From NCBI GenBank assembly GCA_910575665.1, contig CAJTFB010000016.1, positions 1-64,000 of the forward strand: a DNA stretch of 64,000 nt, given 5' to 3'. The position numbers and the translations under genes were made by a program. The stretch is from Eubacteriaceae bacterium (GTDB taxonomy: Bacteria > Bacillota > Clostridia > Lachnospirales > Lachnospiraceae). Under the pieces are notes generated by a model. That model worked only from the letters and a program-made list of their open reading frames with translations, searched no databases and had not been told where the DNA came from. Shown here one piece after another: positions 8,405 through 18,799 of the stretch (positions are counted from its first letter, which is position 1; each line of letters opens with the position of its first letter).

Positions 8405-11204
8405 CGCTTCTCTCCTTCTTTCCTGCCGCTCTCTTTGCCAAAATGCTGCAGGTGATCCAATAACCGGCACATGCCAGAAGTCCTGCCAGGCTGATGGCAA
8501 GCCCCAGCCTGAGATAAGGTGTCTCATAATACAGCTCCACAGCATTGTCCCCCGCTTTCAGTGGCAGCGCCATATACGCCGTATTGGCACGACAGACCGA
8601 AGTCTTCTTTCCATTGACCAAAGCCTTCCACCCCTCACTGTAGGGAATGGATAAGAACAATAGCTGGTCCGACGGCACTGTTACATCGCCGCGAATGCAA
8701 TTTTTATCAGTCACCACATGTTCCATTGCGTGTTCTTGTCTCGCCTGCATCGTTTCCCCATAATTCTCCATACCCTGGGCGATAATCCTTAACTTCTCCA
8801 GTTCAAAGCTGCCCTTGAACTGGAAACGGATCTTACAGAGGGTTTCTCCTTCCTCTCCCTCTGCCATGCCGAGATGAAACAAATATTCCTCTCTGCCAAA
8901 GTACCAATTCCACTGATTTGTCAGCGCACGGATGGTCTTTTTCTGTTTTCCTCTGACCGCTGTTATGTCACAATAGGTCCGGTTCTTCTGTGCCATCTGA
9001 TACCCCGGAAGATACAGGTACAGCTCTGCCTCTGACACAGGCTCCTTCAGGCGAAGGGTGAGGCTTCCACCATTTTTCTTCACCACAGCCTTTCCTTTCC
9101 GGATCTCAACTTGATTCGTAGATTGGATCTCATAAGGGATCTCTTTGCTGCTTAACGCCGGGGCACTGCTCCTTCTGTTCACTCCTGCGATCTGTTTCTG
9201 AAAACCAGAAGTCTCATCTGTCAGGGACGCCTCATCTAAAATCACCGTCTTCAGCATAAGTTCCTGCAGCTTCACGCCATCTTTCCGGGTCTCCTCTTCC
9301 AGCTGACTCTCTGTCATATAACTGTCATAAGTGATGCCAAAAGGAAGAAAATACTGATTTTCGTATAGTCCATAAATCTTCTTTCCTCTCTTAAACTCCC
9401 TCACCAACTTATATCCATAGGGAAGCTGGAACTCCTTCCCCTGTTCCACCGCATAGTATCCCACAGAAGCCAGGGCTGCCAGCCAGGCACGGTCATCCAG
9501 ACCCGCGATCTTAAACATGCTGTCTAACACCCCGCCATCTTGCATCTGGAGAAGATACTGAATCCGATAAGGATTGGACATGCTGAAATAACTGGATACC
9601 CCGTACTTCCCAGTGATCATTCCGGTGTTTTCCGTCCGCTTCGCCGGAGAATCTGTCCGGTAAATCCCCTTGACCACACCGGTCTGAGAGGCTTCTTCCT
9701 CCGCTGCTTTCTCCACCTCTGCTTCCGGGGAGCCTGCGACGTACTGGTATGCCCTTCCCCGGTCGATAAAACTCTCCGCATACCCCTGTCCTTTATTACT
9801 GAACAGAAACCATCCATTGCCTATGATGTTCAAGGCAACTGTCAGGGTAAGCAGCACATAAATGTTTTTTTTCAGCCATCCCGCCACGGAGAGGGGCAGC
9901 TGCTTTCCCCAAATGCTTTTTTCTGCACGGCACCAATTCCAGACCAGCAACACCAGAAACGTCATCACCAGCATGACAAAACCAAACCAGCCGATAATAT
10001 GATCCGCATCCGAAGAAAAAAGCACCAGAACCAGATAGATCCCTGCCCCGCCGATACAGAATAAAAATTTCTTCCTTGTCAGTTTTAATAGCTCCGGCAG
10101 CCCATATACCATACCCAGTGCAAATACAAAGGTGGTTAAGTACATAAAACGCCCGGAAACATAAGAAAAACCATTCATCATATAGCCGCCAAAGGGAACC
10201 AGCATCAAAATCGTCCAACACAGAATATTGGCCTTTAACTCCACATTCTTCCTTCGCCCGACGGTAAAGAGCACAAGAATCGCCGGCAGCACAATGGATG
10301 CTATCCCCAAATAATCCCAGGTAATTCTTGGCGGTCCGATGATTCTCGTCAAAATGGCATTATAGCGGCTGGCATCAAAAAGCAGCAGGTTCCCCGGATC
10401 AAAAGCACTCTCACTCCGGGTACTAGACAGATACGCCGCAATGGATGGCACAAAAAGTACCCCCGCCATCGCCGTCCCCATGACATACGCCACGACGCAG
10501 CGCCAACACCGGACAAACAATTTTTTCTGGCAAATCATCCGGATCAGAGCGTAGATGACCAAAAAAATCGTGTTCATATAGAAAAAATAAAATCCGTTCA
10601 GTGCGGTAAAAAACGTGACAAAGATCAAAAGTGTCAATTTTTTATTCTCCAGCGCCCGATCCACTCCCACCACCGCCAGCGGCAGGAAGATCATAGGAAT
10701 GACAAAGAAGGGGTGTTTCACTGCCACATGCAGTATATAACCAGAAAAAGCATACACCAGCGCCCCGATCAGGGTAACGCTCCAGCCTCTTCCCTTTTTC
10801 CGGCAGCACCAGGAAAAGGAAATCCCCGCCAGATACATCCGGAGAACCACCAGAATGTCATACAGATATTCCGTCTTCTCCTGCGGCACCAGCGCTGCCA
10901 GTAAGGTCAACGGATCTCCCAGTCCATAGAAATTCAGGGTGGTAATTATATCTTCCCCCATTCCCAGGGAAAGGTCAAACATTGGCGGCACAAAATCCCC
11001 CCGCAGCATACCAGAAAAAAATTCCTGATAATATCTGCCTAGGTAACAGAGCGCCGCATAATGCTGTTTGATGCCGTCATAATTCCAGATAAAGGTCTTT
11101 CCATTCTTCCAGAAAACGAAATACGTACAGCCAAAAACTACCACAAAAACAACGGAAAATAAAAGCAAAAAGCAGAGTGCCTTTTGCTTTTTATTTCTTT
11201 TCAT
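8388..11204 (-). CDS. YfhO-family membrane protein (GT-C-like)
   Basis: A 938-residue polytopic protein. A single N-terminal membrane helix is followed by a large outside loop with the YfhO-type segment WNYDGIKQHYAALCYLG, then about ten more hydrophobic segments, a long soluble domain (about 500-880) and a last helix near the C terminus. Family members such as B. subtilis YfhO/CsbB partners transfer sugars from undecaprenyl phosphate to extracellular polymers. Here the likely acceptor is the teichoic acid or rhamnan chain. Its ATG overlaps the phosphomutase stop (ATGA) and it follows GGAGGTATGTAAGGG. Donor sugar cannot be read from sequence. Confidence 0.78.
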   Translation of the reverse strand: MKRNKKQKALCFLLLFSVVFVVVFGCTYFVFWKNGKTFIWNYDGIKQHYAALCYLGRYYQEFFSGMLRGDFVPPMFDLSLGMGEDIITTLNFYGLGDPLTLLAALVPQEKTEYLYDILVVLRMYLAGISFSWCCRKKGRGWSVTLIGALVYAFSGYILHVAVKHPFFVIPMIFLPLAVVGVDRALENKKLTLLIFVTFFTALNGFYFFYMNTIFLVIYALIRMICQKKLFVRCWRCVVAYVMGTAMAGVLFVPSIAAYLSSTRSESAFDPGNLLLFDASRYNAILTRIIGPPRITWDYLGIASIVLPAILVLFTVGRRKNVELKANILCWTILMLVPFGGYMMNGFSYVSGRFMYLTTFVFALGMVYGLPELLKLTRKKFLFCIGGAGIYLVLVLFSSDADHIIGWFGFVMLVMTFLVLLVWNWCRAEKSIWGKQLPLSVAGWLKKNIYVLLTLTVALNIIGNGWFLFSNKGQGYAESFIDRGRAYQYVAGSPEAEVEKAAEEEASQTGVVKGIYRTDSPAKRTENTGMITGKYGVSSYFSMSNPYRIQYLLQMQDGGVLDSMFKIAGLDDRAWLAALASVGYYAVEQGKEFQLPYGYKLVREFKRGKKIYGLYENQYFLPFGITYDSYMTESQLEEETRKDGVKLQELMLKTVILDEASLTDETSGFQKQIAGVNRRSSAPALSSKEIPYEIQSTNQVEIRKGKAVVKKNGGSLTLRLKEPVSEAELYLYLPGYQMAQKNRTYCDITAVRGKQKKTIRALTNQWNWYFGREEYLFHLGMAEGEEGETLCKIRFQFKGSFELEKLRIIAQGMENYGETMQARQEHAMEHVVTDKNCIRGDVTVPSDQLLFLSIPYSEGWKALVNGKKTSVCRANTAYMALPLKAGDNAVELYYETPYLRLGLAISLAGLLACAGYWITCSILAKRAAGKKERSGGISI

Positions 11205-12880
11205 CCCTTACATACCTCCGTAAAATATGCTTCCAGAGAGGCGGTGATCCGATCTCCTGCCTCCTCGCTGTCTCCCTTCACCAGATAATACATCTTGATC
11301 TTCGGCTCCGTTCCCGACGGTCTTACCAGCACATTTACGTCATGTTCCATATTAAATTCCATCACGTTGGATTTGGGAAGATTTCCCACTCCTGCCCCAT
11401 AGTCTTTCACATCCTCCACCTTAAATCCGGCGATCTCTGAGGGCGGGTTCTTTCTCAGGGAATCCATCAGTTCTGTCATCTTCTTTGCCCCGCTGGCGCC
11501 CTCAAAAGTGATGGACTGCAGCGCCTCCTTAAAGTACCCATACTTCTCATAAAGAGCGTTCAATACCTCCACAAGAGAACGGCCTTTTGCTTTATAATGG
11601 GCAAACATCTCACAAATCAATAAAGATCCATTGACGCCATCCTTATCCCTGACGTGACTGCCGCTGAGATAGCCATAACTTTCTTCAAAACCGAAGACAT
11701 AACGGTCCGCCTCTCCCGCCGCCTCCAAAAAACCGATCTGTTCACCGATAAACTTAAATCCCGTAAGCACCCGCCTTACCTCCACGCCATAGTCGGCAGC
11801 GATCTTATCGATCATCTTTGTGGACACGATGGTAGTCACTACCACCGGATCTTTTGGCATCGTTCCATTGTCGGTATAAGTTTTGCAGATATAGTCAAAG
11901 AGCAGGATTCCCATCTGATTGCCGGATATGAGCTTATAATCTTCTCCATCCCTCACGGCGATACCCACGCGGTCACAGTCCGGGTCCGTCGCCAGCAACA
12001 GATCGCTTCCTACCTCTTTCGCCTTTTTCAGACCGACCTCAAGAGCTTCTCGGATCTCCGGATTCGGATAGGGACAGGTGGTAAAATTCCCATCTGGCAT
12101 CTCCTGTTCCGCCGGGATCGTGATCCTGGTATACCCATTTTCTTTGAGACATCTCGTCACTGGCATCCGTCCGGTCCCGTTCAAAGGCGTATATACGATG
12201 GATACATCCTTGTCAATCTCTTTCGGGTTCAGCGCCCTCTCAGACACTGCGTCAATAAAACCTGTGATGACATCTTCCCCGATAAAATGAATCTTTCCCT
12301 GGCCGCAGCCCTCTTCAAAATCCATCTGCACCACATCATCAAATACATCCACGCTGTCGATCTCGTGCAGAATTGCCTCTGCCACCTCCAGCGTGATCTG
12401 GCAGCCATCTGCTCCATACACCTTATAACCGTTATATTTCGCCGGGTTATGGCTTGCAGTCACCACGATACCGCCGTCACAATTCAGGTCGCGCACTGCA
12501 TAAGACAGCGCCGGTGTCGGCATCAATTCTTTATAGATATGAACCTGGATTCCATTTGCCGCAAAAACCCCGGCGGCTGTTCTGGCAAATACATCGGATT
12601 TGATCCGGCTGTCATAGGCGATGGCCACCGAAGGCTCTGCCGCAACCTTTTTCAAATAATTGCTGTAGCCCTGGGTCGCTTTTGCCACAGTATGCACATT
12701 CATGCGATAGGTTCCAGCGCCGATCACGCCGCGGAGCCCACCTGTACCAAACTCCAGCTCCCGGTAAAAGCGATCGTTAATCTCTTCTTCCTTCCCCTCC
12801 ACACTCTTTAATTCTTCCAGCAGATCCTCTTCCTTTACCTGCTCCACCCATCTTTTATAATTAGAAATAATATCCATCAT
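11201..12880 (-). CDS. Phosphoglucomutase/phosphomannomutase
   Basis: A 559-residue alpha-D-phosphohexomutase. The catalytic serine loop TASHNPAKYNGYKVYG lies near residue 140, the metal loop DPDCDRVG near 295, the sugar-specificity loop GFEESYG near 395, and a C-terminal RPSGTEPKIKMYY phosphate-binding loop is present. It interconverts hexose 6-phosphate and 1-phosphate. Sitting between GDP-D-rhamnose genes and a YfhO/Tag block, it probably supplies mannose 1-phosphate for ManC, glucose 1-phosphate for RfbF, or both; the 560-residue Firmicute type is usually annotated PgcA. Start follows AAGGAGGAATGACAG. Confidence 0.9.
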   Translation of the reverse strand: MMDIISNYKRWVEQVKEEDLLEELKSVEGKEEEINDRFYRELEFGTGGLRGVIGAGTYRMNVHTVAKATQGYSNYLKKVAAEPSVAIAYDSRIKSDVFARTAAGVFAANGIQVHIYKELMPTPALSYAVRDLNCDGGIVVTASHNPAKYNGYKVYGADGCQITLEVAEAILHEIDSVDVFDDVVQMDFEEGCGQGKIHFIGEDVITGFIDAVSERALNPKEIDKDVSIVYTPLNGTGRMPVTRCLKENGYTRITIPAEQEMPDGNFTTCPYPNPEIREALEVGLKKAKEVGSDLLLATDPDCDRVGIAVRDGEDYKLISGNQMGILLFDYICKTYTDNGTMPKDPVVVTTIVSTKMIDKIAADYGVEVRRVLTGFKFIGEQIGFLEAAGEADRYVFGFEESYGYLSGSHVRDKDGVNGSLLICEMFAHYKAKGRSLVEVLNALYEKYGYFKEALQSITFEGASGAKKMTELMDSLRKNPPSEIAGFKVEDVKDYGAGVGNLPKSNVMEFNMEHDVNVLVRPSGTEPKIKMYYLVKGDSEEAGDRITASLEAYFTEVCKG

Positions 12881-12907
12881 CTGTCATTCCTCCTTATATA
12901 TCCTCCG

Positions 12908-13852
12908 CTATGAAATCTGCTCTCTCCAATAATTCAGTGTATCTTTCAGTGTCTTTTCCAGACTGATCTTCCGCGTCCAATCCGTATGCTCTGTAATTTT
13001 CGTTATATCCGCTGAGATGATCGGCACATCGATGGGCCGCAGGCGTTCCGCCTCCACCTCCACCCGGATCTCCTGTCCAGAAAGAGCGATAATTTGATCT
13101 AAGATCTCCTGGATCGAATACGCATTTCCCGCTCCCACATTGTAGGTCTCCCCAGCGTGTCCCTGACGTACCAGGCACTCATAGGCGGCGATCACATCTC
13201 TCACATCTGTAAAATCCCTTTTCGCTTTCAGATTTCCCACGTGGATCACCGGCTCCCGAAGCCCTTTTTCCACTTCCACTACCTGTTTGCAAAAATCCGA
13301 CACCACAAACTGGGGAGACTGCCTCGGCCCCACATGGTTAAAGGCGCGGACCATTACAAGATTGAGCTGGTATGCTCTGGCATAAATCGCCGCCAGCATA
13401 TTCTGGCATCCTTTTGTGGCGGCATAGATATTTCCGGGACGCAGAACTGTGTCCTCAGAGATCGGGACCTCTTCTGGATTGACATACCCATATTCCTCTC
13501 CGGAACCGATCAAAAGCACTCTTCCCGGATACTTTATTTCTTTTAACACATCCAGCAGATTCAGAGTTCCCTTAATATTTACATCCACCGTAAGCTGTGG
13601 ATTGGACCAGGAAAGGGCCACGGAGCTCTGGGCCGCGAGGTGGAAAATATAATCCGGAGCACATTTTGCCAGCACCTGCTCCACCTCTTCTTTTGCCAGA
13701 AGATCCATATCCAATATGTCAGCGTCCGCATACTCCAGCACTTCCTGTTTCATTTTTGTAATACTGACCTCATATCCGCATTCCCCGGTCAGATATTCTG
13801 CCAGATACCTCCCCACAAACCCAGCACCGCCGATAATCAATACTTTTTTCAT
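12908..13852 (-). CDS. rmd: GDP-6-deoxy-D-mannose reductase Rmd
   Basis: A 314-residue extended SDR. N-terminal Rossmann motif GGAGFVGRYLAEYL, HLAAQSSV block, a catalytic serine around SGEEYG, YAATK as the Tyr-Lys pair, and RAFNHVGPRQSPQFV, which is characteristic of Rmd. It reduces GDP-4-dehydro-6-deoxy-D-mannose from Gmd to GDP-D-rhamnose. The gene lies directly downstream of gmd and manC, completing the route from fructose 6-phosphate. GDP-fucose synthase is less likely because the fold lacks that family's longer C-terminal part. Start ATG follows CTGGAGGAAACA. Confidence 0.85.
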   Translation of the reverse strand: MKKVLIIGGAGFVGRYLAEYLTGECGYEVSITKMKQEVLEYADADILDMDLLAKEEVEQVLAKCAPDYIFHLAAQSSVALSWSNPQLTVDVNIKGTLNLLDVLKEIKYPGRVLLIGSGEEYGYVNPEEVPISEDTVLRPGNIYAATKGCQNMLAAIYARAYQLNLVMVRAFNHVGPRQSPQFVVSDFCKQVVEVEKGLREPVIHVGNLKAKRDFTDVRDVIAAYECLVRQGHAGETYNVGAGNAYSIQEILDQIIALSGQEIRVEVEAERLRPIDVPIISADITKITEHTDWTRKISLEKTLKDTLNYWREQIS

Positions 13853-13930
13853 TGTTTCCTCCAGTTAGCACTTATTTTCCTGCCCTGGCAGGATTGCTGC
13901 ACTCCCTCGTTTTATAGAGGAATATATAAG

Positions 13931-13975
13931 GCGGCGCGAATTCTCCGTTTTCAGGCGGGTTCCAATTCGCGCCGC
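13931..13975. repeat. Perfect 12-bp inverted repeat between gmd and rmd
   Basis: GCGGCGCGAATT (13931-13942) pairs perfectly with AATTCGCGCCGC (13964-13975) around a 21-base loop. It lies in the 175-base gap between gmd and rmd, the second-longest gap in the minus run. No T-run follows on either strand, so it is more likely an RNA stem, a partial terminator or a protein-binding site than a full terminator. Confidence 0.6.
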
Positions 13976-14027
13976 TAAGCTAATGTAACAGCGCCTCATG
14001 ATACCTCATGTTTGACGCCGAATCAAT

Positions 14028-16168
<2,141 letters not shown>

Positions 16169-16230
16169 ACTCTTTTTCCTTTCTCAATGCTTTATATCCG
16201 GCCAACGAAACCATCGGCCAAAATTGTATC

Positions 16231-17193
16231 TTATAATTTAGACATTAGTACCTCACTCGTTCCATGTATATAATACTCCCCAAATCCTGCCGGAATAAAC
16301 ATACTGTCTCCTGCCTGGAAATCATATCGTTTTCCCGCATGCTCCAAATAACCATTTCCAGAAACGACAAGAAGGGAGTGAAAGCTACTCTTGTCACACC
16401 AGAATTTAATCTTTCCATTGTCTACCTGGATGCGCAGCACGCTAAAATAATCACACTCAAAAAGTCTTCGTAGGCTTCCTGATTTCAGGCGTACTTCATT
16501 GTTGTCAAACACCTGGGAAGGAATCACCGGCGTCCGGTCGATCACATCGATGGCTCGTTCTACATGCAGCTCCCGATAATTACCGTCCTTATCCTTCCGC
16601 AAATAATCATAGACCCGGAAGGTGGTATTAGAATTCTGCTGAATCTCCGCGATCACAGCCCCGGCCCCGATGGCATGAATCGTTCCGGGATGAATAAAGA
16701 ACACATCTCCTGCGTGTACCTCAACTTTATTCAGTACTTCACATACGGTACCATCCTGAATCTTCTTTTCCAACTCTTCCCTGCTGATCATCTGGTTCAA
16801 CCCATAATACAAAAAGGCACGGGGTTTTGCCGAGACCACATACCACATCTCCGCCTTTCCCTCTTCTCCCCGTTCCCGCAAGGCGGTATCGTCCGAAGGA
16901 TGAACCTGAATGGACAAATTTTTCTTAGCATCTATAAATTTGATTAAAATCGGAAATTTATCTTCCGGCTTAAATTCCGGAGATACGTATTCCGGAAATT
17001 CCTTAACAATATCACTCAGAAACTGCCTCTTAAATCTGCCGTTGACGATCTTGTTCTGTCCATCCGGATGGCAGCATAGTTCCCAGCTCTCCGCTGTACA
17101 GAGACCTCCTCCAGACTTTCCATACAGCCGTTCCAGCTCTCTTCCGCCCCAGAGATATTCCTTATACACAGGAGATAATTTCATCGGATACAT
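16231..17193 (-). CDS. manA: Class I mannose-6-phosphate isomerase ManA
   Basis: A 320-residue cupin-fold isomerase of the Bacillus type. Features are LSPVYKEYLWGGREL at the N terminus, the zinc-binding QVHPSD with nearby ALRERGE, and FIHPGTIHAIGAGAVIAEIQQNSN, a strong family signature with the second zinc histidine. It converts fructose 6-phosphate to mannose 6-phosphate, the first step of the GDP-mannose line. It is followed by manC after 62 bases. Start ATG follows AGGAAGGTTTATAT. Confidence 0.93.
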   Translation of the reverse strand: MYPMKLSPVYKEYLWGGRELERLYGKSGGGLCTAESWELCCHPDGQNKIVNGRFKRQFLSDIVKEFPEYVSPEFKPEDKFPILIKFIDAKKNLSIQVHPSDDTALRERGEEGKAEMWYVVSAKPRAFLYYGLNQMISREELEKKIQDGTVCEVLNKVEVHAGDVFFIHPGTIHAIGAGAVIAEIQQNSNTTFRVYDYLRKDKDGNYRELHVERAIDVIDRTPVIPSQVFDNNEVRLKSGSLRRLFECDYFSVLRIQVDNGKIKFWCDKSSFHSLLVVSGNGYLEHAGKRYDFQAGDSMFIPAGFGEYYIHGTSEVLMSKL

Positions 17194-17208
17194 ATATAAA
17201 CCTTCCTA

Positions 17209-17916
17209 TCATTTACCGGCGATACGCGTCACCGTAAGTCGGCATAATGTCTTGATATAACTCATAATAAATGGAATCAGGCGTCTCTTCGATTCCCCAT
17301 AAATCCGCTTGTCAAATTCGATCGGTACTTCGCCGATCTTCAATTTTTTATCTTTTTTATTCAAACGAAGGCGCAACAGCACCTCCTGTAGTACGTCATA
17401 GTTATGGCAGGATAGCGACACCTTCTTGAGCTCATTGGTGTGATACATCCGGTAATCCGTGGAAATATCCTTTGCTTTAATTCCAAGAAAGAACCGAAAC
17501 ATACCATTCAATATATGGGACATGATAATGGAACTCTTGGCATCGTTGGTCTTTCCGCCTTTCACATAACGGGAACCGATGACTACATCGCAGTTTTCCT
17601 TCGTAAATTTCTTATAAATTCCAGGAATGTATTTGGGATTGTGAGATCCGTCGCTGTCCAGGATAAGAAATTTATCCATTTCCGCATATTTGATCCCTGT
17701 TTTAAAGGCGCCTGCAAAAGCGGGCTCCTCCTGATTGATATATCTGGCTCCAAATTCCTCGCAGACACCTTTGGTATTATCCAGCGGTTCCGCCGTATCT
17801 ATTACAAGAATTTCAAATTCTTCTCCTGTCTTTTTTACATTATCGATTATCTGCGGCAAAAGGACCTTAAGATTCTCCTCTTCTTTGTATGCCAGCAGAA
17901 CCACACTGATTCCCAT
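17209..17916 (-). CDS. GT2 polyprenyl-phosphate glycosyltransferase (DPM1-like)
   Basis: A 235-residue GT-A enzyme with no C-terminal membrane helices. Motifs: VVLLAYKEEENL at the start, a nucleotide-binding DTAEP region, LDSDGSHNP as the DXD-type metal site, and VIGSRYVKGG typical of dolichol-phosphate mannose synthases. It probably loads a nucleotide-activated hexose onto undecaprenyl phosphate on the inner face. The nearest upstream gene is GtrA, which would flip that lipid, followed by several GT-C proteins that could use it outside. The donor may be GDP-mannose or GDP-rhamnose from the adjacent manA/manC/gmd/rmd genes. Confidence 0.8.
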   Translation of the reverse strand: MGISVVLLAYKEEENLKVLLPQIIDNVKKTGEEFEILVIDTAEPLDNTKGVCEEFGARYINQEEPAFAGAFKTGIKYAEMDKFLILDSDGSHNPKYIPGIYKKFTKENCDVVIGSRYVKGGKTNDAKSSIIMSHILNGMFRFFLGIKAKDISTDYRMYHTNELKKVSLSCHNYDVLQEVLLRLRLNKKDKKLKIGEVPIEFDKRIYGESKRRLIPFIMSYIKTLCRLTVTRIAGK

Positions 17917-17959
17917 GAGCTTTCCTCCAAATTTATTCTACTATCTTCTTCCTTACGTT

Positions 17960-18082
17960 TAAGCAACTTCTGCATTTCTCGCATAAGCACTTCCGTGCTT
18001 CTCGCATAAGCAGCTTCGTGCTTCTCGTATAAGCACTTCCGTGCTTCTCGCATAAGCAGCTTCGTGCTTCTCGTATAAGCAC
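17960..18082. repeat. 23-bp tandem hairpin repeats (about five copies)
   Basis: About five copies of a 23-base unit, read on the minus strand as TGCTTATRCGAGAAGCACG plus AAGC or GAAG, alternating in an A-B pattern of 46 bases. Each unit carries GTGCTT and AAGCAC arms around a 7-base centre and can form a small stem. The outermost copy nearest 17960 is degraded. It lies in the 330-base gap between GtrA and the DPM1-like gene, next to two longer palindromes. No Cas genes and no unique spacers, so it is not CRISPR. Confidence 0.8.
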
Positions 18083-18083
18083 T

Positions 18084-18119
18084 CACTAAGCTCCTTCGGC
18101 GCCCCGAAGGAGCTTAGTG
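18084..18119. repeat. Perfect 16-bp palindrome
   Basis: CACTAAGCTCCTTCGG (18084-18099) pairs perfectly with CCGAAGGAGCTTAGTG (18104-18119) around a 4-base CGCC loop. A very stable hairpin, but no T-run follows on either strand, so intrinsic termination is unlikely. Confidence 0.85.
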
Positions 18120-18135
18120 TTCGTTGCACTCACAT

Positions 18136-18191
18136 ACCATCTCCTGGAGACAGCCTCTCCTGCAAGCAGGAGGCTGTCTCCAGGAGATGGT
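18136..18191. repeat. Long near-perfect palindrome (about 25-bp stem)
   Basis: The left arm from 18136 (ACCATCTCCTGGAGACAGCC) pairs with the right arm ending at 18191 (GGCTGTCTCCAGGAGATGGT). The stem continues with CTCCTGC/GCAGGAG around an AA loop; a 2-base TC bulge in the left arm is the only defect. It is the most stable hairpin in the window. Together with the 16-bp palindrome and the tandem units it makes a 230-base block of pure secondary structure. Confidence 0.85.
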
Positions 18192-18211
18192 GCGTTCGTG
18201 CTTATGCGTTC

Positions 18212-18220
18212 ATTTTACCA
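18212..18220 (-). promoter_or_regulatory. Candidate extended -10 promoter, minus strand
   Basis: On the minus strand TGG followed by TAAAAT forms an extended -10. No convincing -35 is seen, so it is tentative. It would re-start transcription upstream of the repeat block and the DPM1-like, ManA and GDP-rhamnose genes. Confidence 0.3.
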
Positions 18221-18246
18221 TATGTTGGCGGATTTGAAAAGGATTT

Positions 18247-18783
18247 TTACTTGTTTTCCGTTTTAAATGCCCAAAGCTTATTCATGATAAAGTTGATCGG
18301 TATCGCTATGATCAGGCTGATCAGCGGCGCTATAAATTTGCTTATTCCCAGCACATTCACCCACAAATAGGCAAGAAGGTTGTTCAGAATGATACCAGTA
18401 AAACCATAGGACAGATAGCTCTTCATCAGCGCCTTCCAGAAATTCCGGCTCTGACCTTCCTCCAGCGTAAACACAAACCTGCTGTTGAGAAGAAAAGATA
18501 CCAGAACGCTTATAATAAATGCAATAGTGTTAGATACGTACATATCCAGGTCTGCGGTCTGCAGAACTCCTGTTTTTTTAAATAAGAGCAGACACAAGAC
18601 ATTTATTGTGTAGGAAAATACGGTATTCCATACACCCACCAGACCAAATTTTACGAACTGTAGCAGAGCATCCCACTGTTCCTCCGTCGGCTCCATTTTG
18701 ATCAGCTTGAAAATCACACCAAAGATTCCTCTGACTATCGTTTCTATTATGCCCCATAATTTTTCACTAATTCCATTCATCAT
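18247..18783 (-). CDS. GtrA-family lipid-sugar flippase
   Basis: A 178-residue protein with four membrane segments (about residues 42-67, 80-104, 120-142, 147-172). The first has the GtrA-type QFVKFGLVGVWNTVFSY and the second ends in LLNSRFVF, a family hallmark. GtrA proteins are proposed to flip undecaprenyl-phosphate-linked sugars to the outer face. Its likely partner is the DPM1-like GT2 downstream, with GT-C enzymes encoded just upstream (18800, 20310, 21773). Start follows AAAGGATGAAAG. Confidence 0.88.
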   Translation of the reverse strand: MMNGISEKLWGIIETIVRGIFGVIFKLIKMEPTEEQWDALLQFVKFGLVGVWNTVFSYTINVLCLLLFKKTGVLQTADLDMYVSNTIAFIISVLVSFLLNSRFVFTLEEGQSRNFWKALMKSYLSYGFTGIILNNLLAYLWVNVLGISKFIAPLISLIIAIPINFIMNKLWAFKTENK

Positions 18784-18799
18784 CTTTCATCCTTTTTGT

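Noticed and set aside
11654-12811. Long plus-strand open frame (385 codons)
   Set aside because: It lies antisense to the well-supported phosphohexomutase and encodes a low-complexity, histidine- and arginine-rich text with no family features.
17960-18082. CRISPR array
   Set aside because: Units are contiguous 23-base repeats with no unique spacers and no Cas genes nearby.
18084-18191. Rho-independent terminators from the two large palindromes
   Set aside because: Very stable stems but no T-run on either strand.
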